A program made the position numbers and the translations under genes. 64,000 nt of DNA from contig NZ_LMEE01000002.1 of NCBI RefSeq assembly GCF_001425305.1, positions 258,191 to 322,190 on the forward strand. Reading direction: 5' to 3'. The stretch's first letter is position 1, and every line of letters starts with the position of its first letter. Below, in pieces: positions 46,666 through 54,758 of the stretch. Source of the stretch: Phenylobacterium sp. Root1290. Lineage in GTDB: Bacteria; Pseudomonadota; Alphaproteobacteria; Caulobacterales; Caulobacteraceae. The notes below the pieces were generated by a model. The model searched no databases, was not told the origin of the DNA, and saw nothing but the letters and a program-made list of their open reading frames with translations.

Positions 46666-47589
46666 CTGACCCAATCGCTCCCGTCCTGGAATGACGCCGC
46701 AGCCCGCCGCGCCATCGTCGATTTCGTGACCGCCGTGACCACCGAGGGCGGCCCTGACTTCGTCCCCGCCGCCGAACGGATCGCCGTATTCGACAACGAC
46801 GGCACCCTCTGGTGCGAGCAGCCGCTGCAGGTGCAGGTGCTGTTCACCCTCGACCGCGCCTCGGCCATGGCCATGGCCGATCCCGCGCTGGCCCAGCGCC
46901 AGCCGTTCAAGGCGTTCCTGGATCACGACATGGCCGCGATCCACGCCCTGGGCAAAGAGGGGGTGTTCGAGTTCGCCTTCGCCATCCACGCCGGCATGCC
47001 GGTCGAGGCCTTCCAGGACGAGGTGCGCCAATGGCTCGCCAGCGCCCGTCACCCCAAGCTCGACCGCCCCTATACGCAGGTCGTCTACCAGCCCCAGCTC
47101 GAGTTGCTGGCCTATCTGCGGGCGAACGGCTTCAAGACCTTCATCGTCTCCGGCGGCGGCGTCGACTTCATGCGCGCCTTCGCCGAGCACGTGTACGGCG
47201 TGCCGCCCGAGCAGGTCATCGGTTCCAGCGTGAAGACCGAGTTGCGCGAGACGAACGGCCGCTTCCAACTGACCAAGCTGGCGCAGCTGGACACCTTCGA
47301 CGACCGCGCGGTGAAGCCCGCCAACATCTGGCTGCACATCGGCCGCCGGCCGATCCTGGCCTTCGGCAACTCTGACGGCGACCAGGCGATGCTGCGCTAC
47401 ACCCTCGACGGGCCGGGTCGGCGGCTGGCCCTGATCGTCCACCACGACGACGACACGCGCGAGAGCGCCTACGACCGCGATTTCAAGCTCAGCCCGCTGA
47501 CCGACACCCTCGACCGCGCCGCCGAGTTCGGCATCCACGTGGTCAGCGTCAAGAACGACTGGGCCCAGGTCTTCCCGCCCGCCCGCTAA
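46666..47589 (+). CDS. HAD-superfamily phosphatase, probable CTG start
   Basis: 307 residues. FDNDGTLW (Asp43, Asp45) is HAD motif I, FIVSGGGVDFMR motif II, and FGNSDGDQAML motifs III/IV, as in the phosphoserine-phosphatase-like group. Family members normally open LPSWNDGAAR.AI..FV..VT. That segment is encoded here upstream of the first ATG/GTG codon and begins at a CTG (46666) spaced 7 bases from a perfect GGAGG (46654-46658). The next alternative, GTG at 46726, lacks a ribosome site and would lose 20 conserved residues. Confidence 0.85.
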   Translation: MTQSLPSWNDAAARRAIVDFVTAVTTEGGPDFVPAAERIAVFDNDGTLWCEQPLQVQVLFTLDRASAMAMADPALAQRQPFKAFLDHDMAAIHALGKEGVFEFAFAIHAGMPVEAFQDEVRQWLASARHPKLDRPYTQVVYQPQLELLAYLRANGFKTFIVSGGGVDFMRAFAEHVYGVPPEQVIGSSVKTELRETNGRFQLTKLAQLDTFDDRAVKPANIWLHIGRRPILAFGNSDGDQAMLRYTLDGPGRRLALIVHHDDDTRESAYDRDFKLSPLTDTLDRAAEFGIHVVSVKNDWAQVFPPAR

Positions 47590-47627
47590 CAGTTGGCAAT
47601 CGCGCCCAGGAAGGCTAATCGGGCGCC

Positions 47628-47873
47628 ATGAGCGACACACCTCCCGACCGGCTCTCCGTGAACCCGGCCAGCCCCCATCACGACGCCGCAGCGCTGGAGC
47701 GCGGCGTCGGCGTCCGCTTCAAGGGCGTCGAGAAGACCAATGTCGACGAATACTGCGTCAGCGAAGGTTGGGTGCGGCTCAGCGTCGGCAAGACCGTCGA
47801 CCGCAAGGGCAACGCCATGACCGTCAAGCTGCAGGGCGAGGTCGAGCCCTACTTCCAGGACATCGCCGAGTAG
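47628..47873 (+). CDS. DUF3297 family protein
   Basis: 81 residues. SDTPPDRLSVNPASPHHD, GVGVRFKGVEKTNVDEYCVSEGW and VKLQGEVEPYF are the DUF3297 hallmark, a small conserved proteobacterial protein of unknown role. Length is standard. It lies 38 bp after the HAD gene on the same strand. Confidence 0.9.
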   Translation: MSDTPPDRLSVNPASPHHDAAALERGVGVRFKGVEKTNVDEYCVSEGWVRLSVGKTVDRKGNAMTVKLQGEVEPYFQDIAE

Positions 47874-47884
47874 CCCTCCGGCCG

Positions 47885-48064
47885 CTAATGCGGCCCGGAG
47901 AGACAGTGAAGGTCGCCGGGAACATAGCCGGCCGTCGTCGCCTTGCGCGGGTCAGCCCTGCCCTGACGCACCGCGCCCTTGCGCGCCGCCTGACCGAAGA
48001 TCTCTTGCAGCCAGAGGACCCACCCGAAGGGAACGTCCTTATGAATCCTGTGCAGCTCTTCCAT
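47885..48064 (-). CDS. Small unrecognised protein (59 residues)
   Basis: A short reverse-strand frame beginning MEELHRIHKDVPFGWVLW and ending GDLHCLSGPH. Third codon positions are mostly G or C, as in neighbouring genes. The overlapping forward frame (from 47888) lacks this bias. It sits between DUF3297 and the LysR gene and is divergent from the latter. There is no strong ribosome site, so it may not be real. Confidence 0.4.
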   Translation of the reverse strand: MEELHRIHKDVPFGWVLWLQEIFGQAARKGAVRQGRADPRKATTAGYVPGDLHCLSGPH

Positions 48065-48163
48065 GGCTCTGACCCGCTCTAATCGCCTTTTTGCAAGGGA
48101 AAGATCGGCCCGTCGGCGCTTGATGACAAACGGGTCCTGCTGCGCTACGCATTAGGGCAGCTT

Positions 48164-49093
48164 ATGTCAGACATCCTCGCCTCCATCCCGCTCAGCGCCA
48201 TCCGCGTGTTCGAGGCCGCCGCCCGCCTCAAGAGCTTCACCCGTGCGGCGGAGGAGCTCGGCGTCACCCAGGCCGCAGTCAGCTGGCAGGTGAAGGCGTT
48301 GGAGAAGCGGCTCGACCAGCCGCTGTTCCTGCGCCTGCCGCGCGAGGTCGCCCTCACCGCTGCGGGCGAGCGGCTGTCACGCGCCGCCAGCGAGGCGGTC
48401 AGCGCCTTGCGCACGGCCCTGCTGGACATCACCGAAATCGGCGAAGGCGTGCTGTCGATCACCTCGCTGGCCACGGCCGCCAATCAATGGCTGGCGCCGC
48501 GGATCGGCGCGTTCCAGCTCCAGCATCCGTCGATCGCCGTCCGGCTGGACACCTCGACCCGCATGGTCGACCTCGCGCACGAGAACTTCGACGTCGCCGT
48601 GCGGTCAGGCGAAGGCGACTGGCCGGGGATCGAAAGCCACTACCTGTTTCCGCACATCCACGCCCCGCTCTGCACGCCGGCCATGCGCGAGCGTCTCGGC
48701 GGCCTGACCCGCCCGGAAGAGCTTTTCGATGCGCCCTTGATCGGCTCGCCGCAGGAATGGGCGGTCTGGTTCGCCGCCGCCGGGCTGGAACGCCAGGGCG
48801 CCGCCGATCTGCGCATCCCGCGCATCGCCGGCGACAGCCAGACGGTCGAGGTCGCCTCCGCGCTCGGCGAGCAGGGCGTCGCCCTCGCCTGCCCCTTCTT
48901 CTTCACGGCCGACCTGGAGGCAGGACGCCTGGTCATGCCGTTCCCGATCGTCGCCCACTATGGCGGCGGTCACTGGCTGGCCTACCGCGCCGACCGCAAG
49001 CGCGCGCCCAAGATCAAGGCGTTCCGCGAGTGGATTCTCGACTGCGTGGCGCAAGATCCCGTGCTGCGCGACTATCCGCCGCGCGGATCCTGA
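48164..49093 (+). CDS. LysR-type regulator, GcvA-like
   Basis: 309 residues. The HTH is AAEELGVTQAAVSWQVKALEKRLDQPLF (in two parts, AAEELGVTQAAVS / WQVKALEKRL), the GcvA subgroup wording. The effector domain begins EGVLSITSLATAANQWLAPRIGAF. No divergent enzyme gene is adjacent except the doubtful 59-residue frame, so its target is unknown. Confidence 0.9.
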   Translation: MSDILASIPLSAIRVFEAAARLKSFTRAAEELGVTQAAVSWQVKALEKRLDQPLFLRLPREVALTAAGERLSRAASEAVSALRTALLDITEIGEGVLSITSLATAANQWLAPRIGAFQLQHPSIAVRLDTSTRMVDLAHENFDVAVRSGEGDWPGIESHYLFPHIHAPLCTPAMRERLGGLTRPEELFDAPLIGSPQEWAVWFAAAGLERQGAADLRIPRIAGDSQTVEVASALGEQGVALACPFFFTADLEAGRLVMPFPIVAHYGGGHWLAYRADRKRAPKIKAFREWILDCVAQDPVLRDYPPRGS

Positions 49094-49204
49094 ACGCAGC
49101 AACCGGTTCCCTTCGGGATCCAGCATCGTGGCTCGCGGATGTGCGCCATGGCCGCCTCCTGCCTCGCCCCTCGGGACTATGACAGGAAATGGCCGTCCGT
49201 GCGG

Positions 49205-49615
49205 TTAGGACGCCACGCAGGTCGACAGGTTCACCGGCCCGGTCGCCAGCCGCTTCCACTCGCCGCCGACCTTCTGGAATTCGGCCGTGGCCGAGGTGGG
49301 GCGGTACTCCGAACGCGCGCTGTCCCAGGCTTCCCAGCCGATGGCCGCGCCGATCTTGGCCGACATGCCGCCGGCCGCTTCCTCGGGCGAGACGTCGCGC
49401 AGGCCCTTGCAGGCCACTTCGAACGCGCGGCACTGCTCGCCGTCCGGCCGCCCCTTGCACTGCGGGTCGTTGGTCTTCAGCTCGGCGTGCCAGCTCCGGA
49501 TGGCCACATCCAGCCCGGCGTTCGGGTCGCCCCCCTGCGCTCCGCCCTTCTCGCCGCCCTGGCAGGCCGCCAGTCCAAGCGCCGCCGTGAGGATCGCCAT
49601 GGGTAGTATCTTCAC
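49205..49615 (-). CDS. Lipoprotein, unrecognised
   Basis: 136 residues from a GTG at 49615 (VKILPMAILTAALGLAAC). Lipobox LAAC gives Cys18, followed by a Gly-rich linker and a small domain with three Cys (DPQCKGRPDGEQCRAFEVAC) plus a terminal Cys in NLSTCVAS. GGAGCAGAC precedes the GTG, and an internal ATG at 49600 is the alternative. No function is recognised; the cysteines suggest disulfides. Confidence 0.7.
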   Translation of the reverse strand: MKILPMAILTAALGLAACQGGEKGGAQGGDPNAGLDVAIRSWHAELKTNDPQCKGRPDGEQCRAFEVACKGLRDVSPEEAAGGMSAKIGAAIGWEAWDSARSEYRPTSATAEFQKVGGEWKRLATGPVNLSTCVAS

Positions 49616-49948
49616 CGTCTGCTCCGTCCAACACGCGCCCCGAAACGCAGGACGCAAAGGGGGAACGCTTAACGCGGCGAAGATGGCGAGCGCATGACGG
49701 CCGCGATGCAATCGGGCGAATTCCGCGCGACTGTGCAATCCACGGGCGCCCGCACAGTAGCGCTTGGGATTTTCGACGCCGCACCGACGCTTAATCAGCA
49801 GTCAGAACTCGCTTCTTAAGATCGCATTTACGGTAAACTTTCGTGACAGAGTTGATTTGAGTGGAAATCCCTCCGGCCTGCTCTACGACATCGGTTCAGG
49901 GGCGTCTTCTTGGTGAATCCCCGGTGACGGGCCAACGAGGGATCTGTC

Positions 49949-50170
49949 ATGAAAGTATTGGCTACGACGGTTTTTGTTGTCGGACTGGCCTCGGCCTCGG
50001 CCGCGGAAACGCCAGCCTATGTCGGCGCACAAGCATCGGCGGCGGCGGCGGCGGCGGCCCCGGAAAGCATCGCCCTGCTCGACGGTCCGGACTTCATCAT
50101 CGACCTGCCGCCCGGCGACCCCTGGGGCGCGCGCGCCGTGCCGCGCGCCGCTGAGCTCCCGCCAGGCTAG
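49949..50170 (+). CDS. Small secreted protein, unrecognised
   Basis: 73 residues. Signal peptide MKVLATTVFVVGLASASA, an Ala-run (about 30-37) and a Pro-rich acidic tail (IIDLPPGDPWGARAVPRAAEL). GAGGGATCTGTC precedes the ATG. Its stop overlaps that of the convergent siderophore-interacting-protein gene in CTAG. Confidence 0.6.
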   Translation: MKVLATTVFVVGLASASAAETPAYVGAQASAAAAAAAPESIALLDGPDFIIDLPPGDPWGARAVPRAAELPPG

Positions 50171-50949
50171 TGCTCGGCCAGGTGATCGTGGCCGCCGACC
50201 CGGCCCGGACGCCAGTAGCCTTCGCCGAAGATCTGATCCTTGTCCAAGCCCCGCGCCAGCAGATCATGGCGCTGGCGGCGAATGGTGCTCGTCTCGCCCA
50301 AAACATAGACATGCCCGCGCCCTGGCGGCAGCGGATGCGCGGCCAGCTTCTCGATCAGCCGGGCGCTTGACGGCTCGGCCGCCGCACCGCCGCGCAGCAC
50401 CCACTCGATCGAGGCGCCTGGGCGACCCGGCTGCAGGCGTTCTTCGGCGTCGGCCACCTCGATGATCGCGTGCGCCGCCGCGCCGTCAGGCAGTTCCTCC
50501 AGCATCCCGAAGATGGCCGGCACGCAGGTCTCGTCGCCGACGAACAGCCGCCAGTCCGCGCCCGGCTGGATGACGTTGCGGCCCCGCGGACCGAAGGCGA
50601 TCACCTCGTCGCCGGCCTTGGCCTCCAGGGCCCACCGCGCCCCGGGCGTGTTGCGGCTGTGGATCACGAAATCGATGTCGATCTGCCGCTGCTCGGGGCG
50701 GTAGCTGCGGATCGTATAGTGCCGCCGCCCAAGCCCGCCGGCGCCGTCGGGCAACAGCATCACCAGGTCCTGCCCGGCGCGCGGCTCGAACGGCTCGGCG
50801 CCGGCGACGCTCAGCGTCAGCCGCCGCATGCGCGGGGTCAGGTCCTCGCTCGACACCATGACCAGCCGCCGCTCGACCAGGCCCCGGCGGCGGAGCATTT
50901 CCAACATATCGGCCGCCGGCCGGGCCGGCTGTTCAGGGCTGGAACTCAT
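50167..50949 (-). CDS. Siderophore-interacting protein (FAD/NADPH ferric reductase, ViuB/YqjH-like)
   Basis: 260 residues. RRHYTIRSYRPEQRQIDIDF is the FAD site and GEGYWRPGRVGGHDHL the family-specific C-terminus. The central SIP domain has LFVGDETCVPAIFGML for NADPH. It would reduce ferric siderophores in the cytoplasm to release iron. AGGGAGACGTAAGCC lies before the ATG. A perfect palindrome upstream (50988-50999) suggests iron- or PadR-type control, as for E. coli yqjH under YqjI. Confidence 0.92.
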   Translation of the reverse strand: MSSSPEQPARPAADMLEMLRRRGLVERRLVMVSSEDLTPRMRRLTLSVAGAEPFEPRAGQDLVMLLPDGAGGLGRRHYTIRSYRPEQRQIDIDFVIHSRNTPGARWALEAKAGDEVIAFGPRGRNVIQPGADWRLFVGDETCVPAIFGMLEELPDGAAAHAIIEVADAEERLQPGRPGASIEWVLRGGAAAEPSSARLIEKLAAHPLPPGRGHVYVLGETSTIRRQRHDLLARGLDKDQIFGEGYWRPGRVGGHDHLAEH

Positions 50950-50987
50950 GGCTTACGTCTCCCTTCAGTGAACATCTTCGATAGGTT

Positions 50988-50999
50988 TAGATATATCTA
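50988..50999. promoter_or_regulatory. Perfect palindrome TAGATATATCTA upstream of siderophore-interacting protein
   Basis: Self-complementary 12-mer, 39 bp before the gene start in an AT-rich patch extended by TATAATG. GATATATC cores are typical of PadR-family operators, and a PadR protein (YqjI) controls the E. coli homologue yqjH. No PadR gene is in the window, so the link is inferred. Confidence 0.45.
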
Positions 51000-51188
51000 T
51001 ATAATGTCTGAACCATGTCGGTATGCAACGGTCCTGAAACGCTGCGGGTTTCAGCCTTCCGCCAGGCGTGTCACGGTCCACAATGGTTGACCCATTTGTT
51101 GTTGTCCGGGAATCCGTCAGTATTCTTGGCCACGGCTGGGCATAGTTGCTGCCCCGAAGCGGACCTCGGCGATGTCTGCGAGGGGTGG

Positions 51189-51893
51189 TTAGCGGACGCA
51201 CGCTGCACTAGCGGGAACGCTGCAGCCGCCATCACCTACCGACGTATTGTTTTCCCGCAAATCGGTAAGCAGCGCTTCGACCGAGGGCACACTCGCCGCG
51301 ACGTCGTGATCAGAGTAGATCAGCTCGACAGCTACGCCACCAGGAGCCCAGCCAGCCAGACGATCCAGGTGGCCGATCTTCTGTGTCGGCAAGACGTCAA
51401 TGACTTGGCGCCGCACGACCGTCGGGCGGCCGAAAAGAGGCGGCCCATAGAATTCGCCTCGCTCGCGATTAGGGAGGGCGGACCTGCGCGCAGGGCCGCC
51501 CACACTGAGCAAATCGATGTCCGCGAGGCCGGCGTAGCGAGTGGGATCGGCCTCAGCGAGGCTACGCAACGTGCGCTGTCTAATCCAAAAGGTGGACTGT
51601 CGAGTTGGCTCAGTACGCGCTTCCTGACAGTAGACGTAATTTCCAGACACCCAGCGGTAGGGCAACTTCGGCCCATACTCCTCCGCCTCGAACTCGGCTT
51701 GTAGCGCCGCGGGTATCTGCCAGTCCACGCCATCGACGACAACGCGGACAACGTCTGCCGGCGCGCACGCTTGCTTGTTGGGCGCAGGTAGGCAGCCAGC
51801 AACCGCCAGCCCAACCATTGTGAGCGAAACCAGCTCCATGGCCGTGCCCGGCCGTCGCTTTCGCCTGGGCCTCTTCAATCTGGGCTTGTTCAT
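51189..51893 (-). CDS. Lipoprotein, unrecognised
   Basis: 234 residues from the ATG at 51893. A very basic start (MNKPRLKRPRRKRRPG) leads to MELVSLTMVGLAVAGC, a lipobox with Cys34. The rest is globular with VDGVDWQIPAALQAEF, YRWVSGNYVYCQEARTEP and PTVVRRQVIDVLPTQK. GC content is lower than the neighbours. A start at 51839 would give a shorter signal. The function is unknown. It has the look of a cell-envelope lipoprotein, possibly acquired. Confidence 0.6.
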   Translation of the reverse strand: MNKPRLKRPRRKRRPGTAMELVSLTMVGLAVAGCLPAPNKQACAPADVVRVVVDGVDWQIPAALQAEFEAEEYGPKLPYRWVSGNYVYCQEARTEPTRQSTFWIRQRTLRSLAEADPTRYAGLADIDLLSVGGPARRSALPNRERGEFYGPPLFGRPTVVRRQVIDVLPTQKIGHLDRLAGWAPGGVAVELIYSDHDVAASVPSVEALLTDLRENNTSVGDGGCSVPASAACVR

Positions 51894-52077
51894 TCGCCCG
51901 AGAGTAGGTGGCCAACCTTGAACGAATTGTAGGTCCGCAATGGGTCGCATGCGGAAATGGTGGGCGAGCCTGCATGCGGTCTCTCTGCCGGCCAGGGCCA
52001 CCAACCCTGAGCGTCAAATTGCTGTCCGGACGGCTAGTGTAGTTTTTGACCGGCAGTCCGGCCATCAACGCGGAGTC

Positions 52078-53058
52078 CTAGGTCAAATACTCCGGGCCGC
52101 GACACAGGCGCGCGGCGGGAAACCGCGCTTCGGCTTCCTCCCAGAAAAGATCGGCGGCCTGATGGCGCCCCGGCGGCGCGCGCACCAGCGCCAGCTCGGT
52201 CTCCAGCGTCAGCCCCTCGACCGGACGGCGGATCATGTCGGGGTCGTCGGCGCCGCCAGTGCCGAACCAGCCCAGCGACACCGCCGGCAACCGGAACTGC
52301 CGTCCATAGCGCTCCACGCCCATGCCATGCGGTTCGGGCGGCACGACCAGGCTCGCGCCGGCCAGCGCCTTGCGCACCGGCCCCAGGATCGGCGTGCCGT
52401 GCGGGCCGCCGAGCATGGCGACGGCGACGCCCTCCAGGGCGGCCGGCGGCGTCTCCTCGAACTGCGCCAGCGGCGACTCCCGCGGCAGCAGCAGCCCGAC
52501 CCGCTCTCGGCGCAGCACCAGACGCGTCAGCGTGTCCGGGAACATCACCTCGGCGGCCGGCTCGCTCTCCCACCTCGTCTGCGGGACCGCCACGCCCAGC
52601 ATCAGCGCCAGGTCCGCCTCCCCGCGCAGCAGGGCCTCGCCCATCTCCCGCTGCCAGAGCGGCGAGACCGAGAACGGGACGTCCGGGTGGCGCGCGAAGA
52701 ACGCTTCCAGCAACGCCTCGCGCTCGGGAATTCCGAACGTGTAGAGCGCCGCGCCGAAGATCAGCCGCCGGTGCGCCCGCCCGCGCAACTGACTGGCCAG
52801 ACCCGCGAAGCGACGGCTCTCGGCCAGCAGGGTACGTGCCGGCTCCAACAGCGCCGCGCCCTTCTGGGTCAAGCCCACCCGCCGCGTGCTGCGCTCGAAA
52901 AGCTGGAAGTCCAGGCGCTGCTCCAGCTGCCTCAGCTGCGCCGACAGGGCCGGCTGGGTCACATTCAGCCGCTCGGCCGCGCGGCCGAAGTTCAGCTCCT
53001 CCGCCAGGACGACGAAGGCGCGCAGCAGTCGCAACTCGATCTCGGGAAGCGCGGCCAT
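52078..53058 (-). CDS. LysR-type transcriptional regulator
   Basis: 326 residues. The HTH is FGRAAERLNVTQPALSAQLRQLEQRL (in parts FGRAAERLNVTQPALS / AQLRQLEQRL), followed by the effector domain from RAHRRLIFGAALYTFG. It is divergent from the FAD monooxygenase/NTF2/kinase operon with about 108 bp between starts, so that operon is its likely target. The gap holds TATATAAGCACCCGCTATAAA, an AT-rich promoter-like patch. Confidence 0.9.
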   Translation of the reverse strand: MAALPEIELRLLRAFVVLAEELNFGRAAERLNVTQPALSAQLRQLEQRLDFQLFERSTRRVGLTQKGAALLEPARTLLAESRRFAGLASQLRGRAHRRLIFGAALYTFGIPEREALLEAFFARHPDVPFSVSPLWQREMGEALLRGEADLALMLGVAVPQTRWESEPAAEVMFPDTLTRLVLRRERVGLLLPRESPLAQFEETPPAALEGVAVAMLGGPHGTPILGPVRKALAGASLVVPPEPHGMGVERYGRQFRLPAVSLGWFGTGGADDPDMIRRPVEGLTLETELALVRAPPGRHQAADLFWEEAEARFPAARLCRGPEYLT

Positions 53059-53166
53059 GACGATATATAAGCACCCGCTATAAATCGCGGCTACCTATTG
53101 ATTAGACAGCGCCCTTTCGCCGGCGCGTACTGCTCGCAGAACGCGGGTACGGAGCGGGCGAGCATC

Positions 53167-54399
53167 GTGCAGACTTACGATCTGATCATCGTCGGCGGCG
53201 GCATCGGCGGCTCTGCCCTGGCGCTCGTCATGGCCGAGGCCGGACATTCGGTGCTGCTGCTGGAGCAGACCGACGTCTACGAGGACAAGGTCCGCGGCGA
53301 GTGGATCGCCCCCTGGGGCGTGGCCGAGACCCATCGGCTCGGCGTCTACGACCGGTTGGTCGCGGCCGGCGGCCACCACATCACCCGCCACGTCACCTAT
53401 GACGAGTCGCTCGATCCGGCCGCCGCCGAGGCCGCCGCCCTGCCGCTCAACTTCTTCAAGGAGGGTGTTCCAGGTCCGCTCTGCCTGCGCCATCCGTTGC
53501 ACTGCCAGACCCTGTTCGACGCCGCCAAGGCCGCGGGCGCCGTCGCGCTGCGCGGCGTGCAGGTCACCAGCCTCGCGGCCGGCGAGCGGCCCCATGTCGC
53601 CTATGAACACGGCGGCCAACCGCACGAGGCGTCTGCGCGGTTGCTGGTCGGCGCGGACGGGCGCACCTCCCAGGTGCGCGAGACGATCGGCGTCCCGCTG
53701 CATCAGGACCGCCCCCACCACTGGTTCGGCGGCCTGCTGGTGCGCAATGTCGTCGATTGGGACCCGCTGTTGCAGGCGATCGGAACCGAGGGCGACTTCG
53801 GCTTCCTCGCCTTCCCGCAGGGCGGCGGCACGGTGCGCGTCTACGGCGGCTACGCCCTCGACCAGACCCACCGGTTCAAGGGCGCCGACGGCCCGCGCCG
53901 CTTCCTCGACGCCTTCGACATGGGATGCAGCCCGGCCACCGCCAGCCTGGCCCGCGGCGAGCCGGCCGGGCCGCTGTTCAGCTATTTCAACGCCGACAGC
54001 TGGACGGACGAGCCGTTCCGCAAGGGCGCGGTGCTGATCGGCGACGCCGCCGGCTGGAACGACCCGATCCTGGGGCTCGGCCTCTCCATCACCTACCGCG
54101 ACGTCCGCATCGTCAGCGAGCTGCTGAAATCCACTCCCGACTGGGAGCGCCTCGACTTCGAGCCCTACGCCGTCGAACGGGCCGAGCGGATGCGCCGGCT
54201 GCGGTTCGCCGCCAAGCTGCAGTCGACCCTCGACATGGAGTTCGGCGATGTCGCCCGCGAGCGGCGTCGGCGCCACTTCGAACGCGCCGCCGGCGATCCC
54301 AGCCTGCGCGCCCACGGGTTCGCCGTGATGGCCGGCCCCGAGGCCGCCCCCGCCGAAATCTTCACCGACGCGCACCGCGCCCGCGTGCTGGAAGCCTGA
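53167..54399 (+). CDS. FAD-dependent monooxygenase/oxidoreductase
   Basis: 410 residues from a GTG. The dinucleotide site is YDLIIVGGGIGGSALALVMA (GxGxxG), then EDKVRGEWIAPWG, LLVGADGRTSQVRE (the DG motif) and VLIGDAAGWNDPILGLGLS (the GD motif). This is the group A flavin hydroxylase/UbiH-like fold, and the RGEW segment is unusual compared with typical aromatic hydroxylases. The frame is open to 53098, but the flavin fold starts at the GTG. It is the first gene of a three-gene operon with an NTF2-fold protein and a kinase-like protein. The substrate is unknown. Confidence 0.86.
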   Translation: MQTYDLIIVGGGIGGSALALVMAEAGHSVLLLEQTDVYEDKVRGEWIAPWGVAETHRLGVYDRLVAAGGHHITRHVTYDESLDPAAAEAAALPLNFFKEGVPGPLCLRHPLHCQTLFDAAKAAGAVALRGVQVTSLAAGERPHVAYEHGGQPHEASARLLVGADGRTSQVRETIGVPLHQDRPHHWFGGLLVRNVVDWDPLLQAIGTEGDFGFLAFPQGGGTVRVYGGYALDQTHRFKGADGPRRFLDAFDMGCSPATASLARGEPAGPLFSYFNADSWTDEPFRKGAVLIGDAAGWNDPILGLGLSITYRDVRIVSELLKSTPDWERLDFEPYAVERAERMRRLRFAAKLQSTLDMEFGDVARERRRRHFERAAGDPSLRAHGFAVMAGPEAAPAEIFTDAHRARVLEA

Positions 54400-54410
54400 G
54401 AGAAACGCCC

Positions 54411-54758
54411 TTGCCCGACATCGCCGACTTCAACGCCCGCTGGCTGGCGGCCTGGACCCAGAAGGACGTCGAACGCCTGGTCGGCTTCTACACCGAGGAC
54501 ACCGTCTACAAGGACCCGCAGACGCCCGCCGGCCTGGACGGCCGCGCCGCGCTGCGCGCCTATCTCCAGGGTCTGTTCGCGGCGACGCCGGCCATGACCT
54601 ACACCCCCGACGAGGTCTGGCCGATCCCCGGCGGCTTCTGCGGCCGCTGGTACTGCGACATCGCGGGCGGCGCGCGCCTGCGCGGCTTCGACCTCGTGAT
54701 CTTCGAGGGCGATCTGATCGCCCTCAACGAAGTCTACGTCCACCAGCTTCCGGCATGA
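54411..54758 (+). CDS. NTF2/SnoaL-like protein with TTG start
   Basis: 115 residues. IADFNARWLAAWTQKDVERLVGFYTEDTVYKDP is the cone-fold opening, followed by LDGRAALRAYLQGLFAATP and a final EVYVHQLPA. It begins at TTG 54411, behind GAGAGAAACGCCC and 11 bp after the flavoprotein stop. Its TGA overlaps the ATG of the next gene (ATGA). It probably shares a substrate with the flavoprotein, for example as isomerase or cyclase. Confidence 0.82.
   Translation: MPDIADFNARWLAAWTQKDVERLVGFYTEDTVYKDPQTPAGLDGRAALRAYLQGLFAATPAMTYTPDEVWPIPGGFCGRWYCDIAGGARLRGFDLVIFEGDLIALNEVYVHQLPA

Noticed and set aside
51015..51704. A 229-codon forward frame antisense to the lipoprotein at 51189-51893
   Set aside because: The reverse strand has a lipobox and sensible globular sequence. 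The forward translation has no motif.
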